DNA of 49,967 nt. Origin: an uncultured Bacteroidota bacterium (GTDB lineage Bacteria; Bacteroidota; Bacteroidia; Chitinophagales; Chitinophagaceae). The first letter of the stretch is position 1. Each line of letters opens with the position of its first letter. The stretch lies in the NCBI GenBank assembly GCA_903854725.1, contig CAINWZ010000011.1, positions 1 through 49,967 of the forward strand, in the 5' to 3' direction. The translations under genes and the position numbers were made by a program. Below, one piece after another: positions 38,356 to 48,427 of the stretch. Below the pieces are notes generated by a model. It did no database searches. It saw only the letters and a program-made list of their open reading frames with translations, and was not told where the DNA came from.

Positions 38356-38763
38356 ATGAAATCCGACATTGATTCAAGAAAAGAAATAATACTTTTAGTT
38401 GATAGATTTTATACCAAAATAAAAGTAGATTTTACATTGGGATATATTTTTAATGAAGTAGCAAACGTCAATTGGGGAAAGCATTTGCCTATCATGTATG
38501 ACTTTTGGGAAAACACTTTGTTTTATACGGGCAGTTATTCTGGCAATCCTATCAACTTGCATACCCATTTGCATCATTTAACTCCGTTAAATAATACTCA
38601 TTTTGATCAGTGGAATAAGTTGTTTGTTGAAACTGTTGATGAAAATTTTGAGGGGCCTAATGCAGCATTAATTAAGCAAAGAGCTATTAGTATTTCAATG
38701 GTTCTGGCACAAAAAATTGCCCAAGCTAAAAGCATGAGCAATTATAAAGAAACCAAAAACTGA
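38356..38763 (+). CDS. group III truncated haemoglobin
   Basis: LVDRFYTKIKVDFTLGYIFNEV; WGKHLPIMYDFWENTLFYTGSYSGNPINLHTHLH. Confidence 0.92.
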   Translation: MKSDIDSRKEIILLVDRFYTKIKVDFTLGYIFNEVANVNWGKHLPIMYDFWENTLFYTGSYSGNPINLHTHLHHLTPLNNTHFDQWNKLFVETVDENFEGPNAALIKQRAISISMVLAQKIAQAKSMSNYKETKN

Positions 38764-38768
38764 AAAAA

Positions 38769-39329
38769 CTATTTTTTCGGCGGAAGTAATACTCCATCAA
38801 TTACATGAATAATACCATTAGAAGATGGAATACTTGCTACTATTTTAGCTGTTCCATTTACATATAATACCCCTTCTTTTTTAGTAATTTTAATATTATC
38901 TCCGTTGACTTGGCCAATGCTTTGACCATCTCTTAAAGCATCTGCTTTATATACTCCAACTGATACATGATATTGTAAAATGTCTACCAACGTCTCCTTT
39001 GATTCAGGTTTTAATAATCCTTCTACCGTACCAGCTGGCAATTTATTAAATGCCTCATTGGTAGGAGCGAAAACCGTAAAGGGTCCCGCATTACTTAAGG
39101 CATCCACTAATTCGCCTGCTTTAATAGCAGTTACTAATGTAGTGTGATCTTTGCTACTAACAGCCACTTGAACAACATTTTTTTGAGAGGCATCGTCTTG
39201 TACACCAGACTGTCCAATTGAAGGACCATTCTCTGTCTTTTCATTTTGCTCTTCTTTTACATCTGCGCTATTACATGCGAATATTGTACTTGTAAGAAGT
39301 ACGATTAAAACTAAATTTATTTTTTTCAT
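38769..39329 (-). CDS. fasciclin domain lipoprotein
   Basis: Lipobox TSTIFACNS; LVDALSNAGPFTVFAPTNEAFNKLPAGTVEGLLKPE; SNGIIHVIDGVLLP. Confidence 0.96.
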   Translation of the reverse strand: MKKINLVLIVLLTSTIFACNSADVKEEQNEKTENGPSIGQSGVQDDASQKNVVQVAVSSKDHTTLVTAIKAGELVDALSNAGPFTVFAPTNEAFNKLPAGTVEGLLKPESKETLVDILQYHVSVGVYKADALRDGQSIGQVNGDNIKITKKEGVLYVNGTAKIVASIPSSNGIIHVIDGVLLPPKK

Positions 39330-39388
39330 ATCATCTATTTATTTGGTTGATTAATGATATGTAAATTTAAAATTACAGTTGCTGTAGC

Positions 39389-39408
39389 TTTATGCGTTGG
39401 CGCATAAA
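39389..39408. promoter_or_regulatory. perfect palindrome TTTATGCG-TTGG-CGCATAAA upstream of the fasciclin gene
   Basis: 8-bp perfect arms around 4 bp; ~60 bp upstream of the ATG at 39329; no other promoter is expected in this gap. Confidence 0.75.
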
Positions 39409-39505
39409 TGTCTTTAATTACCATCCATTATGGTAAAAATATCTATGATTTTGGTCAGCAATTCTAGTTGATGATAACTGATGGCTGTATCTATTTAAAT
39501 AATAA

Positions 39506-40969
39506 CTACAGTTTATTTATTAAGTGCCCCAGTATGTCTTTGAATGAAAATCCTTCTGTCAATTTTTCCTTATTCAATTTTTTATTTTCAACTAAAGCCC
39601 ATAAAATAAATTCCTTCATAAAGTAAGCATCTTCCTTTGTGGTATCAGGAGCATACTTCTTCATAAGTGCATCCAGTGGTTTTACTTCATCTAAAACTTT
39701 CTTATATTGTTTTTCATCAAAATCTTCATATAATTCAAAGCCACCTTCAGCAATAAACCATTCAAGCAATTCAGAATAAGCATTTTTTTCATTTTGCTTT
39801 TCTAGTTTACTAATTTTTGGGAATTGATTTTTAAATAAGGTACTAATTGCCTTTTCAATTAAATGTATAGCAATAACTTCGGCTCCTTCTTGTTCACCTT
39901 CATAAACCAATTCAATTTTTCCTGTAATCGCAGGAATAATGCCCATAAAATCTGATAAGCGAACAGCCGTTTTTGGTAAACTATTTTTTAAGGCTCTTCT
40001 TTCGGCAGCACTAATTAAATTTTCCATAGCACTAATGGTCATTCTCGCACTCACACCACTTTTGGCATCTATGAATTCACTTGACCTTGCTTCAAAACTT
40101 ATTTGTTCAATAATGTCTTTGGCTAAATTAGGGATATATACTATTTCAGACTGTACCGCATTAATTTTAGCTTCTTGTTCTGTAATTTTTTTAGCGACTG
40201 CTATATTTTTAGGATAATGCGTTAAAATTTGTGAACCAATTCTGTCTTTTAAAGGGGTTACAATACTTCCTCTATTCGTATAGTCTTCAGGGTTAGCGGT
40301 GAAAATAAATTGTATGTCTAAATTCATTCTTAATTTAAAGCCTCTAATTTGAATATCACCTTCCTGTAAAATATTAAATAACGCTACTTGTATTCTTGCT
40401 TGTAAATCGGGTAACTCGTTAATTACAAAGATGCTTCTGTTGGCTCTTGGAATCATTCCAAAATGAATCACACGCTCGTCTGCATACGATAATTTCAAAT
40501 TTGCCGCCTTGATAGGATCCACATCGCCAATGATATCTGCAATGGTAACATCAGGTGTAGCTAGCTTTTCAAAGAAACGTTCGTTACGGTGAAGCCATTC
40601 AATAGGAGTAGCGTCGCCTTTCTCTGCCATTAAATCCTTAGCAAATCTTGAAATAGGGGCTAAGGGGTCGTCATTAATTTCAGAGCCAGCCACAAAAGGA
40701 ATATACTCATCTAATAACTGAATCATTAATCGAGCTAGTTTTGTTTTGGCCTGGCCTCTTAATCCCAATAAATTAATATTGTGTTTAGATAAAATGGCTC
40801 TTTCAATTTCAGGAATAACAGTTTCTTCAAAACCATGTATGCCTTCGAATGCAGGTACGCCTTCCTTTATTTTAAGAATTAAATTATCTCTTAATTCGTC
40901 TTTTATACTTTTACTTTGGTAGCCTTGTTTTTTTAAGTCGCCTAGCGTTTTTATTTTGTCAATTTTCAT
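39506..40969 (-). CDS. MoxR/magnesium chelatase-like AAA+ ATPase
   Basis: NLLGLRGQAKTKLARLM; IFVINELPDLQARIQVALFNILQEGDIQIRGFKLRMNLDIQFIFTANPEDYTNRGSIVTPLKDRIGSQI. Confidence 0.92.
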   Translation of the reverse strand: MKIDKIKTLGDLKKQGYQSKSIKDELRDNLILKIKEGVPAFEGIHGFEETVIPEIERAILSKHNINLLGLRGQAKTKLARLMIQLLDEYIPFVAGSEINDDPLAPISRFAKDLMAEKGDATPIEWLHRNERFFEKLATPDVTIADIIGDVDPIKAANLKLSYADERVIHFGMIPRANRSIFVINELPDLQARIQVALFNILQEGDIQIRGFKLRMNLDIQFIFTANPEDYTNRGSIVTPLKDRIGSQILTHYPKNIAVAKKITEQEAKINAVQSEIVYIPNLAKDIIEQISFEARSSEFIDAKSGVSARMTISAMENLISAAERRALKNSLPKTAVRLSDFMGIIPAITGKIELVYEGEQEGAEVIAIHLIEKAISTLFKNQFPKISKLEKQNEKNAYSELLEWFIAEGGFELYEDFDEKQYKKVLDEVKPLDALMKKYAPDTTKEDAYFMKEFILWALVENKKLNKEKLTEGFSFKDILGHLINKL

Positions 40970-40988
40970 AAGGATGTTATTAAACTAT

Positions 40989-42107
40989 TTATTTAAGTTT
41001 CTTTTTTCTATTGGTTTCGTAATCTTCAAAAATCATCTCTCCTAATCCCTTTAATCCTGTGTAAAAGGCTTTCCCTTGATTGGCTTCGGTAAATGCATTC
41101 ACAAATTTTTGCAAATAGGGGTCCTGCGCAATCATGAAAGTGGTAATGGGAATATGTAATTTTCTGGCCATCTTTGCTTGATTGTAGCATTTTTCTACAA
41201 TGTATTGGTCTAGCCCATTACTATTCATATAGTAGTTTCCATCTGGCTCTTTTATACAACTTGGCTTGCCATCTGTAATCATAAATATTTGCTTATTGGT
41301 ATTTCTTTTTCTTCTTAAAATATCCATAGCCAACTGTAAACCCGCCACGGTATTAGTATGATAAGGCCCCACTTTTAAATATGGTAATTCTTGTATAGTA
41401 ATGGTCCAAGCGTCGTCACCAAATACTAAAATATCAATGGTGTCTTTAGGATAACGAGTGGTAATTAATTCTGCCAACGCCATCGCTACTTTTTTAGCTG
41501 GCGTAATTCTATCTTCTCCATATAATATCATGCTATGACTAATATCAATCATTAACACCGTACTCATTTGTGACTTTTGCTCTGTCTCTTCAAGTACTAA
41601 ATCGTTTTCAGTTAAATTAAAGGAATCTATGCCATGATTAATTTGTGCATTCTTAATACTTTCTGTCAAAGAAATATTTTCAATATTATCGCCAAAATTA
41701 AATTCTCTGAATTCACCGTTGCGTTCGTCGCCTTGCCCTAATGTTTTAGTCTTGTGATTTCCGCGTCCTGCTTTTTGTAAGTTGCCAAAAATATTATTCA
41801 AAGCTTGTTGTCTAATAGCCCTTTCTGTTTTAGCCGTTATTTTTGTTTCGCCATCTCCTCCACCATCTTTAATTTCTTGTTTGATATAGCCCTTCTTTTT
41901 AAGGTCTTCAATAAAATCGTCAATGGTATATTTTTCATCAGTTAATTTATATTCCACATCTAATTCACGCATCCAGCTAATGGTTTCGTCAAAATCACCA
42001 GAAGTATGTACAATCAATTCCTTGAATATCTCAAACAATCTATCAAAGGGTGATTGGTCTGGTGCTTGGTATGTTTTAAAGTGAAATCCTTTCATTATTT
42101 TTCGCAA
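40989..42107 (-). CDS. VWA domain protein
   Basis: MIDAS-like MIDISHSMILYGEDRITPAKKVAMALAEL; FMITDGKPSC; paired with the AAA+ ATPase. Confidence 0.93.
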   Translation of the reverse strand: MRKIMKGFHFKTYQAPDQSPFDRLFEIFKELIVHTSGDFDETISWMRELDVEYKLTDEKYTIDDFIEDLKKKGYIKQEIKDGGGDGETKITAKTERAIRQQALNNIFGNLQKAGRGNHKTKTLGQGDERNGEFREFNFGDNIENISLTESIKNAQINHGIDSFNLTENDLVLEETEQKSQMSTVLMIDISHSMILYGEDRITPAKKVAMALAELITTRYPKDTIDILVFGDDAWTITIQELPYLKVGPYHTNTVAGLQLAMDILRRKRNTNKQIFMITDGKPSCIKEPDGNYYMNSNGLDQYIVEKCYNQAKMARKLHIPITTFMIAQDPYLQKFVNAFTEANQGKAFYTGLKGLGEMIFEDYETNRKKKLK

Positions 42108-42246
42108 ATAGGCGGGTGTAAATTTACTTGTAAAAACCCATTTTGGAACAATTTGTTTAAGGTCGGCAAGGACTTAGCTTATTTTTCAAAAACAATCACT
42201 AACTATAAGCCAAGAAGCCCTATTTTTGAGTCCTAAAATTAAAAAT

Positions 42247-42471
42247 ATGGCTACTAAAATTATTATTAACAATAACGGTTCTTTGAAAGTGGAAGGTGAT
42301 TTTACTATTGAAGATCGCGCTGGTAATCAATATGATTTAGCAGGTAGAGAAGTTATTGGTTTGTGTCGTTGCGGCTTAAGTAAAAACAAACCTTTTTGTG
42401 ATGGTGCGCACAATGGCAATTTCACACACGAGGCCACAGCTTTCGCACTTCCTCCAAAAAAGACTGTTTAA
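42247..42471 (+). CDS. CDGSH iron-sulfur domain protein
   Basis: CRCGLSKNKPFCDGAHNGNF fits the CDGSH signature. Start at MATKIIINNNG. Confidence 0.93.
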   Translation: MATKIIINNNGSLKVEGDFTIEDRAGNQYDLAGREVIGLCRCGLSKNKPFCDGAHNGNFTHEATAFALPPKKTV

Positions 42472-42511
42472 ATATGTAGTGTTCAAAAAGGGGAATAGAC
42501 CCAAAAGTTTA

Positions 42512-43561
42512 TTAACTTTTTAAGCTCGCTAAGTCAATTACGAAACGATATTTTACATCGCCTTTCAACATTCTTGTATACGCTTCATTAATACCTTGCA
42601 TAGAAATTATTTCTATGTCAGATACAATATTGTGTTCGGCACAATAATCAAGCATTTCTTGTGTTTCTTGCATACCTCCAATACACGAACCAATTACACT
42701 GCGTCTGTTAGTGACTAAGGAGAAAGGTTGAACCTTTGGCGATTCAATGGGAAGACCTACTACCATTAATTTTCCGTTGGTAGCTAATAAATTCAAATAA
42801 GTTGTAAAATCATGATTGGCAGAAATAGCATCTAAGATGACATCAAAATAGCTATTGTACTTTTTCATTGCTTCTGGATCGGTGCTTAATAAAAAATGAG
42901 TAGCGCCTAATTTTTTTGCATCTGCTTCTTTAGAAGGCGAAGTACTTATAACGGTCACTTCTGCACCAAATGAAACTGCAAATTTTACACCCATATGTCC
43001 TAGTCCACCCAAACCTACTACTGCCACTTTCATACCTTTCTTAACACCTGCAAATACGAGTGGAGAATAAGTAGTGATACCTGCACATAATAATGGTGCT
43101 ACTGCAGCTAAATCTAATTTTGGTGAAACATGTAATGTATATCGTTGATCAACGACTATTTGTGTTGAATAACCTCCCATAGTTATGCCAGATCCGTTTC
43201 TTTCTTTCGCATTATAAGTACCAGTCATTCCTTCGGCACAATATTGTTCTAAGCTCTCTTGGCAATTTTTGCAGGTTCTACAGCTATCTACCATTACGCC
43301 CACGCCAGCTAAATCACCAATTTTAAACTTACTTACATTACTTCCCACTGCACTTACTTTTCCTACTATCTCATGCCCTGGTACCATTGGATAAACAGAC
43401 CCGCCCCATTCGTTTTTGGCTTGGTGTAAGTCGCTATGGCAAACGCCACAATATAATATTTCTACTTGTACATCGTTTTCGCCTAGGGTTCTTCTATCAA
43501 ACGAATAGGCTTCTAATGGTGTGGTAGCGCTTAATGCGGCGTATGATTTGGTATTGGGCAT
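42512..43561 (-). CDS. zinc-dependent NAD(P)-dependent alcohol dehydrogenase (CAD-like)
   Basis: CGVCHSDLHQAKNEWGGSVYPMVPGHEIVGKV; GVGVMVDSCRTCKNCQESLEQYC; VVGLGGLGHMGVKFA. Confidence 0.96.
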   Translation of the reverse strand: MPNTKSYAALSATTPLEAYSFDRRTLGENDVQVEILYCGVCHSDLHQAKNEWGGSVYPMVPGHEIVGKVSAVGSNVSKFKIGDLAGVGVMVDSCRTCKNCQESLEQYCAEGMTGTYNAKERNGSGITMGGYSTQIVVDQRYTLHVSPKLDLAAVAPLLCAGITTYSPLVFAGVKKGMKVAVVGLGGLGHMGVKFAVSFGAEVTVISTSPSKEADAKKLGATHFLLSTDPEAMKKYNSYFDVILDAISANHDFTTYLNLLATNGKLMVVGLPIESPKVQPFSLVTNRRSVIGSCIGGMQETQEMLDYCAEHNIVSDIEIISMQGINEAYTRMLKGDVKYRFVIDLASLKS

Positions 43562-43679
43562 GATTTTATTTTGAGTGCTAAAGTTAAGTAGGTATTTATT
43601 GAGAATCTTGATTTTTAATTATTTTTATACTAAAATCTTATATTAAATTTACCCTACTTTATACTTCAATGAATATCAT

Positions 43680-44342
43680 ATGATTCAACCAACTACCCTC
43701 CAATTTCTAAAGGCACTTAAAAAGAATAATAATAGAGAATGGTTTGAAAAAAACAGACCTAAGTATGAAAGTGCTAAACAAGAGTATTTACAATTTGTAA
43801 CCCAAGTGCTTGACGGCATGAAATTAAAAGATAAGTCTTTGCTAAATCTAGAACCCAAGCAATGTGTTTTCAGAATTAATAGAGACGTTCGTTTTAGTAA
43901 AAACAAAGATCCTTATAAAACTAATTTTGGCGCTAGTTTTAGCAAGGGTGCAAAAAAAATAGATTGTGCAGGGTATTACTTTCATTTAGAACCTGGCGCT
44001 TGTTTTATTGGAGGCGGCTTATGGATGCCTATGGCGCCGGAATTAAAAAAATTAAGACAAGAGATTGATTATTGCTTTAAAGAATTTAAAGGCATTGTGA
44101 ATGAAAAGAAATTTAAAAATAATTACGGCGGATTGAGTGAAACAGATAAATTAGTGAGACCCCCCAAAGGTTATGAGCTAGACAATCCAGCCATTGAATT
44201 TTTAAAACTAAAAAACTTTGTGGCTACTACTGAAATAACAGACGCAGAGGTACTAGACAAAAATTTAGTAAAAAAAGTTATTGCTTGTTTCGAATCTATG
44301 TCGCCACTTATTCATTTTATCAATAAAGCCATCGACTTGTAA
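43680..44342 (+). CDS. DUF2461 family protein
   Basis: FLKALKKNNNREWFEKNRPKYESAKQEYLQFV; RINRDVRFSKNKDPYKTNFGASFS; GYYFHLEPGACFIGGGLWMP. Confidence 0.94.
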   Translation: MIQPTTLQFLKALKKNNNREWFEKNRPKYESAKQEYLQFVTQVLDGMKLKDKSLLNLEPKQCVFRINRDVRFSKNKDPYKTNFGASFSKGAKKIDCAGYYFHLEPGACFIGGGLWMPMAPELKKLRQEIDYCFKEFKGIVNEKKFKNNYGGLSETDKLVRPPKGYELDNPAIEFLKLKNFVATTEITDAEVLDKNLVKKVIACFESMSPLIHFINKAIDL

Positions 44343-44414
44343 ATAGAATCCGTTGTTTTATAGGTGTCAATAAGTAGTAGTTCATTTAAATTCACCCTTG
44401 TTCTATGATAATTT

Positions 44415-45683
44415 TTATTGATTAACAAAAGGACTAGCCCATTTCTTATCTGTATAGACTAAAGTGCCTGATAGCGTCCTCATAAAAGCAATAACTGCAT
44501 CTGTTTCTTCAGTGGTTAAATTTAATTGTTGACCATTGTTATTGGGCTTTAACCTCCCATCTAAATTGGTGTTTCTTGGGTTGTTAGGAATATTATTATA
44601 ATGTCCCATTACTGCACGTAAACTATTAAAAACTCCATTGTGCATCATACGGCTATTCAAACTGCCATCTGTTTTAGTCAAATCTCTAAGGGAAGGGGCT
44701 CTAGTATCATTTAATTCTAAAGCAGTGCTACCTATAATGCCAATAATTCCATTGTTTCTTGAATTGGGATCGATATCAAATTCAGGTGCATTGTGACAAC
44801 CATTACAGCCTAATCCGCCTGCAATTCTGATGCCATTTTGATTAAATACGGGAGGTGTCAAGAATAACCTTTTACCGGTATTTTCAACAACAGAGAAATT
44901 AAGAAATGGATCATTGTCATTGTTAACTTGTGCGCGTCCAATATCATATTTCGAATCAAATGATTGAATACTTCTAACAAACTGAGCCAATGTTTCTTGT
45001 AGTCTAGGTTCTGTAACTATAGTATCTCCATAAACAAATTTGAAAAGCTCTTTGTAATAATTAATTTTTGAAAGTTTTGATAATAAACTTGCCATATTTC
45101 CTCTTCCATTTAAGCCGCTAAATCCCATTTCTAGATGATCTTGAATTGGCATGGTGGTTTGTTGCTCTAGTGTTATAGCACGTTCGTTCCAAAAAAATTT
45201 ACTTTCATTGGCAAACCTTGTATTTATTAATCGCATAGAATGCCTTACTGTTAAACCACCTTCCACGCCATTGCTAATAAGCGCTGTATCACTAAAGGCA
45301 AAATTTTGTTTATGGCAGCTACTGCATGAAATAGTATTTGTAGTGCTTAAATTTTTATCATAAAATAACACCCTGCCTAAAGTTGCTTTTGGATTTGTTA
45401 TATTATTACCCCTCGCATTGTCTTTATTAATATAGTTGGGTTTGATTTGATTGGCATAATTAAGCAAATTAACTGGGTCGATATTATTTCCAAATGCAAT
45501 TTTTACGGCAGCAAATGGGTCTATAATGGCTATAGTAGGCAATTTGACGGGTGCTTTATCTGCAACTATATTGTTATCATTACTATTATTGATGGAAGAA
45601 GTGAGTAGGTCGTTTTTTGAACAACTTGCAATAAGTCCAAATACAAGAATAAGCGAGTAGAAGAGTAGGCTAGTCTTTTTCAT
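44415..45683 (-). CDS. di-haem cytochrome c peroxidase/MauG-family lipoprotein
   Basis: Lipobox LIASCSKN; CSSCHKQNFAFSD and CNGCHNAPEFD haem motifs; LRDLTKTDGSLNSRMMHNG. Confidence 0.94.
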   Translation of the reverse strand: MKKTSLLFYSLILVFGLIASCSKNDLLTSSINNSNDNNIVADKAPVKLPTIAIIDPFAAVKIAFGNNIDPVNLLNYANQIKPNYINKDNARGNNITNPKATLGRVLFYDKNLSTTNTISCSSCHKQNFAFSDTALISNGVEGGLTVRHSMRLINTRFANESKFFWNERAITLEQQTTMPIQDHLEMGFSGLNGRGNMASLLSKLSKINYYKELFKFVYGDTIVTEPRLQETLAQFVRSIQSFDSKYDIGRAQVNNDNDPFLNFSVVENTGKRLFLTPPVFNQNGIRIAGGLGCNGCHNAPEFDIDPNSRNNGIIGIIGSTALELNDTRAPSLRDLTKTDGSLNSRMMHNGVFNSLRAVMGHYNNIPNNPRNTNLDGRLKPNNNGQQLNLTTEETDAVIAFMRTLSGTLVYTDKKWASPFVNQ

Positions 45684-45847
45684 AAAAAAGGGATTAAAAT
45701 TTTAATGCAAATAAGTTTTAATGCGCTTAGGACTTATTTATGCAATAAAGGTTTAATGGAAAATATCCCCTTTAACTTTTTTTTATGAATTGGGCTGTTA
45801 AATACAAGCTAAGTAGATGCAAAATTTTATTTTTTCATACTTTAATT

Positions 45848-47365
45848 TTATGTTAAAATATATTGTTTTGCTAAAGCTGTAAATTTTTCTACTTCCGCCA
45901 ATTCCCAGTTTTTATCTTTGTGTAAATAAGGCGCCATAATGCTTGCCACTAAGGGTGCCGATTCTATGGCTATTCTTGCATCTAAAAAAAGCAATCTAAT
46001 TCTTCTTGCTAAAATATCTTCTATGCACATGGCCATTTCATACTGCACTGCATACACTATTTCTGCTTTTATAAAATGATAGGCTGGATGTATTAATGGG
46101 GACAGTGTTAAATCATTTTTTAAAATAGCTATCATTCGATTTTCTTTTTCTAACTCATCGCCAATTTCAATACTAGCAGTACTAGATTTTTCTTTATTTA
46201 ATTTTCCTACAAATGCGGCATTGTCAATTGCATCTGCAGCCATTTTTCTATAGGTAGTCCACTTCCCACCAGTAATGGTAATAAGGTTACTAGGGGAGAT
46301 GCTTAAATGATGCTCGCGTGAAATAAGTGCTGTACTTCCTTTTACTTTTTGTTTAACAAGAGGCCTTAATCCAACATACACACTATTTACATTAGCTCTT
46401 GTAATAGAGGCGTTACTATATTTATTGAAATGCTTGATAATAAATTCAATTTCCTCTTCTAAAGGGAGGGGCTCAAATGAAGTTGTTTCTATGGGCGTAT
46501 CTGTGGTGCCTAAAACAATTTTATCATGCCAGGGTACTGCAAATAACACTCGGCCGTCGTCTGTTTTTGGAATCATCATGGCATCAACAGTTGGAAAAAA
46601 GCGAGCATCTACTACTAAGTGTATGCCTTGAGAAGGGCTTACTAAATCATGTTGTAATTGATCATCCATTTGCACCACCGCATTGGTAAATACCCCTGTT
46701 GCATTTATAACCACTTTTGTTTGGAGCGCATATTTTTTTGCTGAAAGTATATCAACACATTCAACACCCGTAATTTTTCCATTCGTTTTTGTAAAACCAG
46801 TCGCCATACAATAGTTTAATACGGTGGCTCCTTTTTTTATGGCGGTGGCTGCTATTTCTATTGCCAACTGACTATCATTGAATTGACCATCAAAATAGAG
46901 AATACCACCTGCTAATCTATTTGTATTGATAGTAGGTAAATGTGCTATCGTTTCTTTTTTGGAAAGTATTTGCGTGTCGCCCAAGGATAATTTACCAGAC
47001 AGTAAGTCATATATTTTAAGTCCTAAGCCATAAAATACTTTCTCCCACCAACTAAAAACGGGTACTATAAATGTTTGAATGGAAGTTAAATGCGGTGCAT
47101 TTTTTAATAAGTATCCTCTTTCTCTAAGCGCCTCTCTGACTAATTTTATATTGCCTTGCTGTAAATATCTTACTCCGCCATGTACAAGTTTGGTAGATCT
47201 ACTAGAAGTTCCTTTCGCAAAATCATGTCCTTCAATGAGTAAGGTTTTATATCCTCTTGCTGCTGCATCCAAGGCTGTACCTACGCCAGTAGCGCCACCA
47301 CCAATGACAATAATATCCCAGAGGATCTCATTTTCAAGGGCTTTTAATTGTTCGCTTCTGTTCAT
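45848..47365 (-). CDS. glpD: glycerol-3-phosphate dehydrogenase/oxidase
   Basis: DIIVIGGGATGVGTALDAAARGYKTLLIEGHDFAKGTSSRSTKLVHGGVRYLQQGN; GGKWTTYRKMAADAID. Confidence 0.95.
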   Translation of the reverse strand: MNRSEQLKALENEILWDIIVIGGGATGVGTALDAAARGYKTLLIEGHDFAKGTSSRSTKLVHGGVRYLQQGNIKLVREALRERGYLLKNAPHLTSIQTFIVPVFSWWEKVFYGLGLKIYDLLSGKLSLGDTQILSKKETIAHLPTINTNRLAGGILYFDGQFNDSQLAIEIAATAIKKGATVLNYCMATGFTKTNGKITGVECVDILSAKKYALQTKVVINATGVFTNAVVQMDDQLQHDLVSPSQGIHLVVDARFFPTVDAMMIPKTDDGRVLFAVPWHDKIVLGTTDTPIETTSFEPLPLEEEIEFIIKHFNKYSNASITRANVNSVYVGLRPLVKQKVKGSTALISREHHLSISPSNLITITGGKWTTYRKMAADAIDNAAFVGKLNKEKSSTASIEIGDELEKENRMIAILKNDLTLSPLIHPAYHFIKAEIVYAVQYEMAMCIEDILARRIRLLFLDARIAIESAPLVASIMAPYLHKDKNWELAEVEKFTALAKQYILT

Positions 47366-47453
47366 ATATTTTTTCTAAAGGACGCTGTAAATTTACTTAT
47401 ATTTATTAGTATTAAAAATGTTCTTATTGTAGTAACCCCTTAATCATGATATC

Positions 47454-48380
47454 ATGAAAATATTTCTAAACTTTTTCTTATGTTTCTTTTTTGCTTTTCA
47501 ATTGAATGCACAAATACCCGATGGTAAAGTTGCTATTAGTTCTTTGTATGTATATACGCTTGAAACCGGAAAAGCCGAATTAATACTTCGTGAAAAAAGA
47601 CACTTTGAAGCGCCCAATTGGTCACATGATGGTAAATTTTTATTAATTAATGCATCAGGCATTTTAGAAAGAGTGAGTATAAAGGGAGAAAAATTGGGAG
47701 TACTTCCAACCGGCGATATTCAGAACGCAAACAATGATCATGGCTATACTTTTGATGGTAAAACTTTATTTATTTCTAGCAGCTTACCTACCATTAAAGA
47801 AGGATCCTCGTTTATATTCAAAGTTGCCAGTGAAGGGGGGAGCCCAATGAGACTTACAGCAAATACACCTTCTTATTGGCATGGTGTTTCTCCCGATGGT
47901 AAAACAATTGTTTATTGTGCAGAACGCAATGGCGAATACGATGTGTATGCAATGAGTAGTAATGGAGGAGAAGAAACAAAATTAACAGAGGCAGTAGGTT
48001 TAGATGATGGTCCAGAATATAGTCCTGATGGGAAATTCATTTATTTTAATTCTTTTAGATCAGGGATGATGCAAATTTGGAGAATGCATCCTGATGGATC
48101 TAATCCAGAACAAGTCACTTTTGATAATTACTCAAATTGGTTTGCGCATATTAGCCCTAATAGTAAACAAGCTACTATTATTACCTACTTAGAAGATCAA
48201 GTGCAAAAACATCCATTTGGAAAACAAGTCAAACTAAGATTGGTAAATTTACAAGACAAGTCTATCAAGGATTTAACAGAGCCATTCTTTGGTGGTCAAG
48301 GTACTATCAATGTTCCTTCATGGTCGCCAGATGGCAAGAAATTTGCTTTTGTTAAATATGAATTAGAAGATAAAAAATAA
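47454..48380 (+). CDS. secreted TolB-like beta-propeller (WD40-like PD40 repeats)
   Basis: Signal peptide; repeats APNWSHDGKFLLINA, YWHGVSPDGKTIVYCA, GPEYSPDGKFIYFNS, VPSWSPDGKKFAFV. Confidence 0.92.
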   Translation: MKIFLNFFLCFFFAFQLNAQIPDGKVAISSLYVYTLETGKAELILREKRHFEAPNWSHDGKFLLINASGILERVSIKGEKLGVLPTGDIQNANNDHGYTFDGKTLFISSSLPTIKEGSSFIFKVASEGGSPMRLTANTPSYWHGVSPDGKTIVYCAERNGEYDVYAMSSNGGEETKLTEAVGLDDGPEYSPDGKFIYFNSFRSGMMQIWRMHPDGSNPEQVTFDNYSNWFAHISPNSKQATIITYLEDQVQKHPFGKQVKLRLVNLQDKSIKDLTEPFFGGQGTINVPSWSPDGKKFAFVKYELEDKK

Positions 48381-48407
48381 CCCATTAAGAAAACTTAATA
48401 GGTTATT
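48376..48407. terminator. hairpin between convergent genes, possible bidirectional terminator
   Basis: AATAACC-c-ATTAAG-aaaa-CTTAAT-a-GGTTATT, symmetric imperfect stem. Confidence 0.55.
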
Positions 48408-48427
48408 GCTATTTAATAAATATTTTT

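Noticed and set aside
45721-45745. TTTATGCAATAAA palindrome-like stretch upstream of the di-haem peroxidase
   Set aside because: Short and AT-rich; does not contain the CG core of the TTATGCG-N4-CGCATAA motif, so not counted as a copy.
46425-46689. Two plus-strand ORFs inside glpD
   Set aside because: glpD is strongly supported by family motifs; these are antisense shadow ORFs.
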